Assembly: GCA_028715705.1 (NCBI GenBank)
Contig: JAQURJ010000008.1
Span: 1 to 39,395, forward strand
Source of the DNA: Phycisphaerae bacterium
GTDB taxonomy: Bacteria; Planctomycetota; Phycisphaerae; Sedimentisphaerales; Anaerobacaceae
Direction: 5' to 3'
Length of the DNA: 39,395 nt
The position numbers and the translations under genes are program-made. Shown piece after piece: positions 23,697 through 31,809 of this stretch (position 1 is its first letter; each line of letters begins with the position of its first letter). Below the pieces are notes generated by a model. It was given only the letters and a program-made list of their open reading frames with translations, did not search any database and had not been told where the DNA came from.

Positions 23697-24598
23697 TTTT
23701 GCCCCTCCTTGTCAAACAATTCAGGTACGATCTGTGCGAGAGTCTTCGGCTGCCAGTACAGATCACGCTCTATGGGCAACCCAAATGGCCCGCTAACCTC
23801 TTCAAGCTCGCTTAATAAAAAGTAGCCAAGCTCTTTTTCGAGGCCGTCAACAAGGCCGAAAAATTTAAAGTCAATTTCCTGTTTTCCAGCCTCATCAAGC
23901 ACAGGTTCACCCTCGAGTACGAACCATATCCACGAGCTCGATGCACAGAAGTACTTCGCATACACAATCGCTTTGCCGCCTTTGCCGTCCTGAGAATATA
24001 GTGACGGCAAGTTTTCACGGATTTCCCTGGGCAGTAGTTTCATGCCCCTGATCTTGTCGTTGGCGATTACTTTTTTGGCACGTTCCACAGCTTGCGTACC
24101 GGCGATTGCTATGGCGTTGGTTTCAGGGATACCGCAGGCTTGTGCCATACCGCATAAAAATTTTGCCATATTCTCATTTTGCTTCTTGCGGTCGATAGGT
24201 TCTGATTCACAGGCAGGTATGGGTTGGGTCAAAAGCTCGACCTGCTCGGTATCAAGCTCCAAAACAACCCTGCCGTTTTCTTTCGAATACCATTCGATAT
24301 AAGCGCTGCCGGCAAGTCCATAGTCACAAGGTTCTCTGCCGGCTGTTATATCACCTGCATTGCCGGTTTGTGTGGTTGAAAATCCGTGCATGTATTTTTC
24401 CGCTTCTTCGGCGTTTGCCGATTCACCGTCGCCGTGAAGTTTAATTATGGCGCCGCGGATATCCCTGTGGAAGTTTCCTTCCAGTTCGAATCTAACAATT
24501 TCCTTCATACCGACAAATCTCATCCAGCCGGTAACTTTGTTTGGAACTGAATTGTCCAATTCACCTTCGATAAACTGATCATTTGGTCTCCAGGCCAT
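23693..24598 (-). CDS. DUF2958-containing protein
   Basis: From ATG 24598 the protein is 301 residues. The last 105 residues match the DUF2958 pattern: NLPSLYSQDGKGGKAIVYAK, then FFGLVDGLEKELGYFLLSEL and GPFGLPIERDLYWQPKTL. DUF2958 is common on plasmids and integrative elements and has no assigned activity. The first 190 residues are not recognised but have a beta-rich start (VTGWMRFVGMKEIVRFELEG). AAAAAGG precedes the chosen ATG; an in-frame GTG at 24607 is possible. It follows the terminator of the GHKL gene. Confidence 0.8.
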   Translation of the reverse strand: MAWRPNDQFIEGELDNSVPNKVTGWMRFVGMKEIVRFELEGNFHRDIRGAIIKLHGDGESANAEEAEKYMHGFSTTQTGNAGDITAGREPCDYGLAGSAYIEWYSKENGRVVLELDTEQVELLTQPIPACESEPIDRKKQNENMAKFLCGMAQACGIPETNAIAIAGTQAVERAKKVIANDKIRGMKLLPREIRENLPSLYSQDGKGGKAIVYAKYFCASSSWIWFVLEGEPVLDEAGKQEIDFKFFGLVDGLEKELGYFLLSELEEVSGPFGLPIERDLYWQPKTLAQIVPELFDKEGQK

Positions 24599-24641
24599 GG
24601 TTTTCACCTTTTTCCTTTCTCATAAATAAAATATGTTGATA

Positions 24642-24680
24642 AACAAAAAGCACATCTCCAGATCTGAAAAGATGTGCTTT
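24642..24680 (-). terminator. Intrinsic terminator after the GHKL ATPase gene
   Basis: On the minus strand AAAGCACATCT (24670-24680) pairs perfectly with AGATGTGCTTT (24647-24657), an 11-bp stem with a 12-base loop, followed by TTGTTT. It lies 24 bases after the GHKL stop. Confidence 0.82.
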
Positions 24681-24703
24681 GACGATTTTGTACCGCTGAA
24701 CAT

Positions 24704-26332
24704 TTAGGCGGAAGGCGGATTTACCCGTTCCTTTTTGCCATTTTTGAAAACTATCTCGATGCTCTCATCTGTGAGCATTGTAATCTTTTGCCATTTGTCA
24801 CAGAGGTCGTAATGGTCGCTTAGAGCGGAAAATAGTTCGCTGCGAAGACTTTCATACGGACCTACGAGTTGGTGCCAGAACTCATTGAGTTCCTTTTCAA
24901 AGTAGTAAAGCTGGGTATCGAAACTGTCGCCTTCGTCGCTGTAGCCTCCCAGATGGAACCATATATTCTCGGAAGACAGATAATCCCTTGCATCTTTGGT
25001 CACGCATACAGTTTGCTGCGACCATTGATATTTTCCTTTGGGCAATTCTGTCACAACTGCCATTTCTACCTCGGAGCTGAATATTTTTCCATCCGATGTA
25101 TGAACCGTTATAGCCAGCTTGTCGAAACAGGCTATTTCATTGCAGTTGATTTGGTGGCGTAACTTCTCTTTGCCTTTTATAACCTCCAGCTTTGTTACCT
25201 TCGGCAAATTACTCCAGCTGTAGCCGGTGTAGCCTTTATCGATAGTAACCGGCACGAAAGGTTTTTCCTTAAAATCTCCAAGGGCCGAGAGCAGATGCAC
25301 ATTAGCCTGGCTGGTTTCATCCTTGAAATCTTCCTCGAAGCATAAATAGCCATCTTCAAGTTTAAAATTTGTCGGTACCGCTATTTCCACCGGCTCGTTA
25401 TATTCGCCCCACAATACACCGACCTTATACTGAGGCGCTGCTTCCGGCAGTTCAATGCCAAGCTCTTTTGCTCGCAGATACTCTTTATAGTAAAGACAGT
25501 GAGTTTTCTGACGCTGGAAGTATTTATAATACTCAAGTTCGATAGCTTTTTTCATCTGTTCAAAGGCATCATTTTCCACAAGCATAGTCCTTGCCGGCAG
25601 CATCAGTCTTATATCTGTCTGGTCAGCGATATCAACGAGGATTACCAGACTGTGCCTGTTTCTGCTTGGCCAGTAATCCAGCTGAACCACCTGACCATGA
25701 AAATTAACAAGCACTCTGCCGTGATACCAGCTTGAAGTCCATTGGCTGTGATAGTTGGATATCTCGTCAGCCACTTCAATTTTGCAGCCTGGATTGTCAT
25801 AATGCACAGCCTCACCGCCGCAAAACGGCATCTGGTGGCAGTATTTACCTTCAACAATGACCCTGATACCCGCAAACACCGCGTGTTTTTCAACAAGCGC
25901 CATATCCCAGGGTTTCTCATCACGGAATTTGAGGATAGTGCCGGCTACTTTTTCGGAGGTTTTGGTTACCTCTACAGGTTTTCCTGTCCAGCCGTCCTTG
26001 TCTATAACAATTTTTCTATTGCCGGATGCGATTTCGACTTCCCTTGGCGCTAAACTAAATAATCCCACTCCTGCCGGATCCTCACCAGCCTCAAGTTTCT
26101 CGTCCCAGCCGCTGCCGCCTAAATCCAATAGCTTCTGAAAATCATCAATACCCCGTCCGTTGTCTTCAACGGTTACGAATCCATCCCTGTTGGTAATTCT
26201 CACTTCCGTCGCTGTAGCACGTCTGGCGTTCTGGAGAATTTCGATGACGCGACCGTCAATCGTCCCCGTAAAAAGTCTTTGGGCCTTCGTTAATAGTTTT
26301 TCACTGACCCTCGCACAAATTGTCTGTTGCAT
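24704..26332 (-). CDS. GHKL (Hsp90/MutL/HATPase_c_3-type) ATPase
   Basis: The 542-residue protein has an N-terminal GHKL ATPase fold. The N box is EILQNARRA (Glu31, Asn35), the G1 box is EDNGRGI (56-62), and a GVGLFSLAPREV lid/G2-like segment lies near 88-99. It is thus an ATP-driven dimerising ATPase of the Hsp90/MutL/MORC kind. The remaining 400 residues are beta-rich and not recognised; no nuclease or kinase motif is seen. It heads a run of cassette genes and is closed by a strong terminator. MORC-like GHKL proteins occur in bacterial conflict systems, so a DNA- or protein-remodelling role is possible, but this is inference. Confidence 0.85.
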   Translation of the reverse strand: MQQTICARVSEKLLTKAQRLFTGTIDGRVIEILQNARRATATEVRITNRDGFVTVEDNGRGIDDFQKLLDLGGSGWDEKLEAGEDPAGVGLFSLAPREVEIASGNRKIVIDKDGWTGKPVEVTKTSEKVAGTILKFRDEKPWDMALVEKHAVFAGIRVIVEGKYCHQMPFCGGEAVHYDNPGCKIEVADEISNYHSQWTSSWYHGRVLVNFHGQVVQLDYWPSRNRHSLVILVDIADQTDIRLMLPARTMLVENDAFEQMKKAIELEYYKYFQRQKTHCLYYKEYLRAKELGIELPEAAPQYKVGVLWGEYNEPVEIAVPTNFKLEDGYLCFEEDFKDETSQANVHLLSALGDFKEKPFVPVTIDKGYTGYSWSNLPKVTKLEVIKGKEKLRHQINCNEIACFDKLAITVHTSDGKIFSSEVEMAVVTELPKGKYQWSQQTVCVTKDARDYLSSENIWFHLGGYSDEGDSFDTQLYYFEKELNEFWHQLVGPYESLRSELFSALSDHYDLCDKWQKITMLTDESIEIVFKNGKKERVNPPSA

Positions 26333-26529
26333 AGTTACACCTGTCCTTTCTTAAAAAGCGATGGAGTGTTTAGTTGCCATCTGGTTAATATTGTTTCGCG
26401 ATTTGAATTTTCGACAACACAAGTGTTTCCGCTGTGTTGCATTTATAGAAAAGATTTACTCAGATATGCTGTTTGAGATGTTTAAAAAAATAAAATGGTC
26501 TCTACTCATAGACCCAAAAGAAATCAAAA

Positions 26530-26814
26530 TCAGTTGCTGGTATCGTACAAAGAAGTGGTGCGGTCAGGCCCTTTGACGGACTCTTTGTTTTCCATCAGGT
26601 ACTCAAACGCTTTTTGCAAAGCAAGAATGGCCTTTGGCAGGTCATTGATACTCAGACTGTTTGTACCTTTCCACAGGCCCGTTTTATCCTTGTACCTGAC
26701 CTCTATAACGACCTTTGGCAAGGGTATTGACTGGCCGTTTTTTTCAATTATATTCTTGAAAACTGAGGCTCTTACAGCACCTACTTTGAATACGGTTTCG
26801 GGTTTATTTGGCAT
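26530..26814 (-). CDS. Small conserved hypothetical protein
   Basis: The 94-residue protein has the pattern FKVGAVRASVFKNI, VVIEVRYKDKTGLWKGTNSL and NDLPKAILALQKAFEYL. This is a beta-sheet followed by a helix, as in a widespread unnamed family (possibly ssDNA-binding-like) that I recall from mobile regions. It is the first gene of the minus-strand cassette. Two inverted repeats lie upstream (26836-26872). Confidence 0.72.
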   Translation of the reverse strand: MPNKPETVFKVGAVRASVFKNIIEKNGQSIPLPKVVIEVRYKDKTGLWKGTNSLSINDLPKAILALQKAFEYLMENKESVKGPDRTTSLYDTSN

Positions 26815-26835
26815 TTTCCGGTTATTCCTTATCGA

Positions 26836-26872
26836 TTGGTTAATACCAACCAGTACGATCGTAAAGACGATC
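26836..26872. promoter_or_regulatory. Two adjacent palindromes upstream of the cassette
   Basis: TTGGT-TAAT-ACCAA (26836-26849) and GATCGT-AAAG-ACGATC (26857-26872) are perfect inverted repeats 7 bases apart. They lie 22-58 bases upstream of the first cassette gene. They are candidate operators. Confidence 0.4.
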
Positions 26873-27627
26873 TATTATTTAAGCTTTATTGTGATTGAGT
26901 TACTTTTAGGCCGAGTGCAGGCGTATTGAAAAACGCGCGTCAGCAGCGATTATAAGATACATACGCCGAAATCGAGGCCGTAATATAAAACATAAATCAC
27001 AATAAACCATCGTCGGCAGGGTGGCAAACATGTGCCGACAAGTAGCGGACAGGTGCGCTGATCATAAAGTGAATATTTGGGCTAAAGTGCCAAGCGATAA
27101 CAGCGGATGTATAGATAATAAAACCGTAGAGCGGTTGCTAAGAAAAAGTGCGCTTGTTTCGGTATCTTCTACCTATTCCAGGGGTTTCCGGTTTGGAAAC
27201 ACCCGGATTTTATGAAAAAAGGACTCAGGAAAACATTCTTGTCAAAATCGATTTGTCTGGAAAAGTGATTCGTTTGTTTGAATCGAGTATTCAGACGTCA
27301 GATTTTGATTTTATGATTTCTTAAGCCTTGTTTCTATTAAGACGTTAAAGTATATAAATGTTTCCATCGCTTTGATTTTTCCAAAATGGAAATGTAAATA
27401 TATACAGCGACGATAAAGATTAAAAATGGTTGAATTGCGAGGTAGCTTATTATTGTTATTCTTATGAAATCCGATAATGAATGTTCAAAGTGAGAATTAA
27501 CATTCGTATTTGAAACCTCTCTGTAAAAAGTCATTGTTATTTTAAGAGTTATTGTGTCTAAAGTTCTCATAATGAAGCTTGTGCGAAGCTCTTATAATCT
27601 GAATATCAAAGATTATTTTATGGCTTA
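26873..27627. other. Gene-poor region between the cassette and the ROK remnant
   Basis: There is no gene I can support in about 750 bases. A hairpin is present (GGGTTTCC 27182-27189 with GGAAAC, a CA bulge and CCC to 27204). The 27021-27215 frame ends in a protein-like stretch but has no start signal. The rest is AT-rich and unremarkable. Confidence 0.5.
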
Positions 27628-28470
27628 TTATTCGATTCTGAATTGTTCCTCTAAAACGGCTGCGGCGACTCCTCGGAGCAGGGCTTGCTGGCCGGCTCTG
27701 GCGGAAACAATCTCAATCTTTCTGGATGATTCATCAAAAACTTCCGTCGAAAAACGCTTTCTTATATGCTCAGCAAAATAATCGCTCGCTATTTCATTAA
27801 TATACCCGGCGAGAATTATAATATCGGGGTCATAGAGATTTACAGCGATTGCCGCTGACCGGCTGAGTTTATCTGCGATAAAATCACGCAGCCGCAAGGA
27901 GTATTTATCATTTTTTTCAAGTGCCTGTTTCAATTTTTCCGCTATATTTTCCGGCATATCATCTTCTTTAATTAATTTAGCTAAGATAGAATGTGTTCCT
28001 GCTGCGATATCGCCTTTGATCTTTTTTACAATAGCTGGGCCGGATATGTGGGCTTCAAGACAGCCTCGCTGACCGCAGCCGCAAACAGGGCCATTTGGGT
28101 CAATGACAACATGACCAAGTTCGCCGCAGCGGTTTGTTGAGCCGTGAAGAAGTCTGCCATCGACGACAACTGTGGCCCCGACGCCATTAGCTACATTGAA
28201 ATATACAATGTTTTTAGATTGCAGCACAGGTTCGGTGTTCATTTCCGCTAACAATCTTACTTTCGTTGTATAGATAGAGATGGGGCAGCTAAAGTTTTCA
28301 CTTAATCATTCTTTTAAGGGAACATTCTTCCAGCCGAGTGGGCTGGAAAGCTGAACAACACCTTGCGAAGAAATAGATCCACTAAGAGTGATGCCAATCC
28401 CGATTAATTTATCTTGAAAAATACTATTTTTAATGCCCGTGCATTTTGCTATGCACATTTTGACATCGTT
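27628..28470 (-). pseudogene. ROK family sugar kinase/repressor, truncated and with an in-frame stop
   Basis: The C-terminal part reads as a ROK protein: IVYFNVANGVGATVVVDGRL, then NRCGELGHVVIDPNGP and the zinc site CGCGQRGCLEA. Upstream in the same frame, GIGITLSGSISSQGVV to GWKNVPLKE continues the fold, but a TGA at 28306-28308 separates the two halves. The N-terminal HTH and the first part of the kinase fold are missing. At about 28470 the sequence turns into a DNA methyltransferase reading the other way. Truncation and nonsense codon together indicate a dead gene. Confidence 0.8.
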
Positions 28471-28693
28471 TGATGGTACATGCGGGATTGTATATGAACC
28501 GTTTGCCGGATCGGGAACTACCATTATCGCCGCTGAGAGATTGGGCAGACGCTGTTTTGCGATGGAGATCGATCCGGTCTACGTCGATGTTGCGGTAAAA
28601 AGGTGGGAAGATTTTACCGGTAAAAAGGCGCAGAAGGTCACATGCAACGAAAAAACCCCGGCAACTGCCGGGGCTAATGAGGAGGAAAAATAA
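28470..28693 (+). pseudogene. C-terminal fragment of a DNA methyltransferase
   Basis: The fragment reads VYEPFAGSGTTIIAAERLGR, then CFAMEIDPVYVDVAVKRWED, FTGKKAQKV and a stop at 28691-28693. The DPF/EPFAGSGTT SAM-binding motif followed by E-x-D-P-x-Y is the C-terminal end of beta-class (N4/N6) methyltransferases. The upstream catalytic (D/N/S)PPY domain is absent, because the sequence before it belongs to the antisense ROK remnant. The boundary lies within about 28470-28490. Confidence 0.78.
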
Positions 28694-28701
28694 TGGATGT
28701 G

Positions 28702-29337
28702 TCACTTTGCCAGGGCAAACTTTCCCCTTTCGACTTTGCGGAAATCCGCGTCGGCACCTTTTTCTTTGATCTGCCTGATAATCGCCGAATAAATCGTAGC
28801 CGAAGGCGTCTTGCCGCTGGTTTGCCAGTAGCCTTTTTCCAGCATACGCTCGACCAATTGTTTGCAATTGAGCGGCTCTTTGGCTTCGGCCAGGACTTTT
28901 ACCGCCGCACTCAAACCGCCACCTTGCGTTGTGTCGCGTTTTTTGCCAGAGTTGGTAGGTTTAGTCGCCTCTTTGGATTCTTTGCCGCCCTGCGCCGCCG
29001 GTTTGGTTTTGTCGCCGGCAGATTCTCCGGTCTTTTGTTCTTTTGGATTCCACAGTCCCAAAAGCCTAGTTGCTGTTTTAATGAGGATTTCGGTACCGTT
29101 CTTGATACTTACCGTATCCCATCCGCCTTCGGGGTTTTCTTTCATGACCCGAACGCCGACGATATTTCGTCCGATTTTGGTTTTGTAGACCTGTCCGATC
29201 TTTACCTGCTGTTCTTTCATAATGTTCCTTTCTTTAGAAAATTTACTGTTACAAGTTGGGCATATCTGTTTGCCGTTTTTAAGTACAAAATATTTTGTTG
29301 CGGTACTGCATTCTTCACATTCGTAGGCGACGTTCAT
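28702..29337 (-). CDS. HARE-HTH protein with N-terminal zinc ribbon
   Basis: The 211-residue protein begins with a short zinc ribbon (ECEECSTATKYF then QICPTCNSK). A beta-rich segment KIGQVYKTKIGRNIVGVRVM follows, then a low-complexity Lys/Gly/Thr linker. The C-terminal domain is LSAAVKVLAEAKEPLNCKQL, VERMLEKGYW, TIYSAIIRQIKEKG and FRKVERGKFAL. The last part is a clear HARE-HTH (the winged helix of RpoE delta, ASXL and several restriction proteins). GGGAG precedes ATG 29337. A second AAAGGAAC-ATG at 29220 could make a 172-residue form without the ribbon. Confidence 0.85.
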   Translation of the reverse strand: MNVAYECEECSTATKYFVLKNGKQICPTCNSKFSKERNIMKEQQVKIGQVYKTKIGRNIVGVRVMKENPEGGWDTVSIKNGTEILIKTATRLLGLWNPKEQKTGESAGDKTKPAAQGGKESKEATKPTNSGKKRDTTQGGGLSAAVKVLAEAKEPLNCKQLVERMLEKGYWQTSGKTPSATIYSAIIRQIKEKGADADFRKVERGKFALAK

Positions 29338-29348
29338 GATTGTGCTCC

Positions 29349-29573
29349 CTACATTTTTGCTTCTTCTAAGGTCCTCTCTATTTGCCCGGTTGTAAAACCC
29401 GATAAGAAACTTAGTGTCTCCAGCAATTCTGATTTGACATGTTTTAAATTTCCTACGTGCGCCCAGTTTAAATCTTTGGGTTCTTTTGTTAGCTCGCAGC
29501 TAAAGAATTCCAAAAGGTGGGCGATATCGAATTTAGCTTCCTTGTATGCGGTTTTTACATCCTGGTCTGCCAT
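29349..29573 (-). CDS. Small helical hypothetical protein
   Basis: The 74-residue protein is all-helical by appearance (VKTAYKEAKFDIAHLLEFFS, then VKSELLETLSFLSGFTTGQI). AAGGGA precedes ATG 29573, and the gene sits 11 bases before the HARE-HTH gene on the same strand. No family is recognised. Confidence 0.6.
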   Translation of the reverse strand: MADQDVKTAYKEAKFDIAHLLEFFSCELTKEPKDLNWAHVGNLKHVKSELLETLSFLSGFTTGQIERTLEEAKM

Positions 29574-29669
29574 AGTTTTTTCCCTTAAAAATTTATTGTT
29601 TATTGTTGGCGATCAGGCCATTGTTTTGCAGACACATCAAGGCAATTAATCGATTTATTCTAAAAATAT

Positions 29670-29891
29670 GTGAGATTTTTTATGAGTGCGTCAAACAATG
29701 TTAAAGGGGGCAATATAAAGCTTAATCCTGCGGCATTAACTATAGAAACAGCCGCTAAAATGCTGGGATTACCGGCAGAAATTATCCGCAAACATATAGA
29801 GCAGGGGGCTCCAACCGCAGCGGATGGAACCATAAATCTTATCCATTACGCGGCGTGGCTAAATAGCAGGATGCAACAACATGGCTCTTGA
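29670..29891 (+). CDS. Small HTH-like protein
   Basis: The frame gives 73 residues; ATG 29682 (MSASNNVKGG) is a likely true start. LTIETAAKMLGLPAEIIRKH followed by INLIHYAAWLNSRMQQ looks like a terminase-small-subunit or MerR-like helix-turn-helix. It overlaps the next gene by 11 bases. Confidence 0.6.
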   Translation: MRFFMSASNNVKGGNIKLNPAALTIETAAKMLGLPAEIIRKHIEQGAPTAADGTINLIHYAAWLNSRMQQHGS

Positions 29892-30126
29892 TGTAAATAA
29901 ATTATCGCAATCTCAGCTTCTGCAATTAATAAACCATACACCGATAGGTGTGGTTTTGGATAGGGCAAGGCTTCGCCGCCAGATGGATGTAGCTGCATAC
30001 CGCATAGGTGACGGGAAAAGTATTAATCTTTTGCGCTACGTTTCATGGCTGGCACGCGAATATGAAAGCCCCAAACTGCAAAAGCAAGGATTTATGCCCC
30101 TAACTGCGGAACTTGTGCTAACATGA
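29881..30126 (+). CDS. Small protein related to its upstream neighbour
   Basis: The 81-residue protein has LLQLINHTPIGVVLDRARLR followed by GDGKSINLLRYVSWLAREYE. Its second half parallels the neighbour's INLIHYAAWLN, so the two look like diverged duplicates of one small HTH-type fold. The start lies inside the upstream gene. Such pairs are typical of phage or plasmid DNA-binding proteins. Confidence 0.6.
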   Translation: MALDVNKLSQSQLLQLINHTPIGVVLDRARLRRQMDVAAYRIGDGKSINLLRYVSWLAREYESPKLQKQGFMPLTAELVLT

Positions 30127-30211
30127 CGGGGCAAGCTGATAAAAAAATGCCCATTTTTACGCATATAAAGGGGGCTTTTGGGCCGACTTTTTTATTTTTT
30201 CAAAAAAGGTA

Positions 30212-30240
30212 TTGACTGGCTGAGAAACTGCCGCTATATT
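30212..30240 (+). promoter_or_regulatory. Putative promoter of the Rrf2 regulator gene
   Basis: TTGACT (30212-30217) and TATATT (30235-30240) have a 17-bp spacer. The gene start follows 26-38 bases downstream. Confidence 0.65.
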
Positions 30241-30277
30241 ATATATAAGTATTACGATTGTTTTAATGATATATGAA

Positions 30278-30724
30278 ATGAAAATTACCAAAAAAGTTCA
30301 ATATGCTTTGCGTGCGATGTTCGAGGTTGCTCACCGTAACCGCCAAGAACCGCTGAGCGCACACCGTATCGCCCGGTCGCAAGGGATATCGACCAGGTTC
30401 ATTGAGATAATACTCAACGAGTTGAAAACATCTGGTTTTGTTGTTTCCAAGCGAGGCAGCGAGGGTGGATACTTTTTGGCAAAAGACCCCGACCAGATAA
30501 CCGTGGGTGAGGTAATCGAGGCTGTGCAGGGTCCTATTTCTATAGCACCCGCAGAAATCGACAGGTCCGTGAAAGCATCCCATTTCGGAGATGCCGCCTT
30601 TTGCAAGATGTGGAATGATGTTAACACGGCTGTTGCAACTGTATTTTTTCAGACAACCCTGGCAGATATGGTCGAGACGGAACTGAGTCAGAGCGGCAAA
30701 GCTGCGCTGAATTATATGATATAG
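30278..30724 (+). CDS. Rrf2 family transcriptional regulator of the sulfur operon
   Basis: From ATG 30278 the protein is 148 residues. It begins MKITKKVQYALRAMFEVAHR, the standard Rrf2 opening. Then come the winged helix with SAHRIARSQGISTRFIEIIL, the wing KRGSEGGYFLAKDPDQITVG and a dimerisation helix. Only one Cys (near position 107) is present, so an IscR-type three-Cys Fe-S site is not supported; it may be a CymR-like sensor. It heads the cys operon and is the likely regulator of the palindrome at 30760-30776. An ATG at 30266 is also in frame. Confidence 0.9.
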   Translation: MKITKKVQYALRAMFEVAHRNRQEPLSAHRIARSQGISTRFIEIILNELKTSGFVVSKRGSEGGYFLAKDPDQITVGEVIEAVQGPISIAPAEIDRSVKASHFGDAAFCKMWNDVNTAVATVFFQTTLADMVETELSQSGKAALNYMI

Positions 30725-30776
30725 GTGACAAAATTTTTTGAGGTTAATCTATACTATTTATATGGGAATACCATAT
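30725..30776 (+). promoter_or_regulatory. Promoter and palindromic operator of the sulfur assimilation operon
   Basis: GTGACA (30725-30730) and TATACT (30750-30755) form a weak promoter with a 19-bp spacer. A perfect palindrome ATATGG-GAATA-CCATAT (30760-30776) follows, covering the expected start of transcription. An Rrf2 dimer bound there would block the promoter. Confidence 0.5.
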
Positions 30777-30791
30777 TAAAAGGAAAATCTT

Positions 30792-31022
30792 ATGGACTCA
30801 CACTTTAGAAGCATTTGCAAATCCGTTTCATGGCGAATCTGGGCTACTTTGATAACCTTTTTCATATCTTGGCTTCTCACTGGCAAGTTTGAGACAGCCG
30901 CCAGCATAGGTCTTCTTGATTCAGTCATAAAGATCGGAATGTTCTACGGCCATGAACGATTGTGGAACAATATAAACATAGGCCGCAAAAAAATAACTCA
31001 ATACAGTATTGCAGAAGGATGA
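30792..31022 (+). CDS. DUF2061 small membrane protein
   Basis: The 76-residue protein starts SICKSVSWRIWATLITFFIS, the DUF2061 signature. It has two hydrophobic segments (about 14-28 and 36-52) and a GHERLWNNI end. DUF2061 proteins are inner-membrane proteins often found inside sulfate assimilation operons; the function is unknown. AAAAGGAAAATCTT precedes the ATG. The stop lies just before the CysH start. Confidence 0.88.
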   Translation: MDSHFRSICKSVSWRIWATLITFFISWLLTGKFETAASIGLLDSVIKIGMFYGHERLWNNINIGRKKITQYSIAEG

Positions 31023-31027
31023 AAAAA

Positions 31028-31747
31028 ATGACAATTGAAGCAAAAAACCAAATTGCGAAGTTGCTTTCCGAGACGCATGGTTTCTCAACCGAAGAATTGA
31101 TAAGATTTGTTATCAATCGATTCGGCGATAAAATCGCATTTGCGACCAGTTTCGGAGCCGAAGACCAGGTTATTATCGACATTCTCCGTAAGGTGACCGA
31201 CAAGCCGCTAATTTTCACTCTCGATACGGGCAGGCTTGCCGAAAAGACTTATGAAGTTCTGGAGCAGACCCGCCGCCGTTACGGAATCAGCATAACTTCT
31301 CTGTTTCCTGATCCTCAGCGAGTCGAAGAATATGTAAATTCTTATGGCCCCAACGCATTTTACGAAAGCGTCGAGTTGCGAAAGGAGTGCTGCCGGATAC
31401 GCAAGATCGAACCGCTTAAGAGATATCTTGCCGGTCTGGACGCGTGGATTTGCGGGCTGCGAAGTGAGCAGTCGCCCACAAGGAAAGAGCTTGCCCGCAT
31501 AGAATACGACGGGACGTTCGGCCTGATAAAGATAAATCCGCTTGCTGACTGGGATACGCAACAGGTCTGGGATTATATCCGAAAACACAATGTCCCCTAT
31601 AATAAATTGCATGACGATGGTTTCCCAAGTATCGGGTGCGAACCCTGCACGCGTGCGATACTTGCCGGTGAAGATATTCGCGCAGGTAGGTGGTGGTGGG
31701 AAGAACCACGGCACAAGGAATGCGGGCTGCATTGCAAAAAGAAATAA
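31028..31747 (+). CDS. cysH: Assimilatory APS reductase (4Fe-4S type)
   Basis: From ATG 31028 (GAAGGA eight bases upstream) the protein is 239 residues. It has the FATSFGAEDQVIID nucleotide motif near 38-51. Cys121-Cys122 and Cys204-x-x-Cys207 ligate a [4Fe-4S] cluster, and the C-terminal ECGLHC with Cys232 is the catalytic Cys. Presence of the four cluster cysteines marks the APS-using bacterial type (EC 1.8.4.10) and not the clusterless PAPS reductase of enteric bacteria. It reduces APS to sulfite with thioredoxin. The in-frame extension upstream belongs to the DUF2061 gene. Confidence 0.92.
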   Translation: MTIEAKNQIAKLLSETHGFSTEELIRFVINRFGDKIAFATSFGAEDQVIIDILRKVTDKPLIFTLDTGRLAEKTYEVLEQTRRRYGISITSLFPDPQRVEEYVNSYGPNAFYESVELRKECCRIRKIEPLKRYLAGLDAWICGLRSEQSPTRKELARIEYDGTFGLIKINPLADWDTQQVWDYIRKHNVPYNKLHDDGFPSIGCEPCTRAILAGEDIRAGRWWWEEPRHKECGLHCKKK

Positions 31748-31809
31748 GATTTCTCCGCTGCGGCTGACAAAAGTCAGCCTTAGGTCGAACTGATAAGAAA
31801 GAAATTGAT

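Noticed and set aside
27021-27215. 64-codon plus-strand frame ending in a protein-like stretch
   Set aside because: There is no ribosome binding site or recognisable domain; it could be a remnant but cannot be supported.
27337-27570. 77-codon minus-strand frame with a hydrophobic segment
   Set aside because: AT-rich region, no start signal and no family pattern.
28693-29649. 318-codon open frame on the plus strand
   Set aside because: It is antisense to the HARE-HTH and 74-residue genes, which have domain matches and ribosome binding sites. The product is Phe/Cys-rich without family features.
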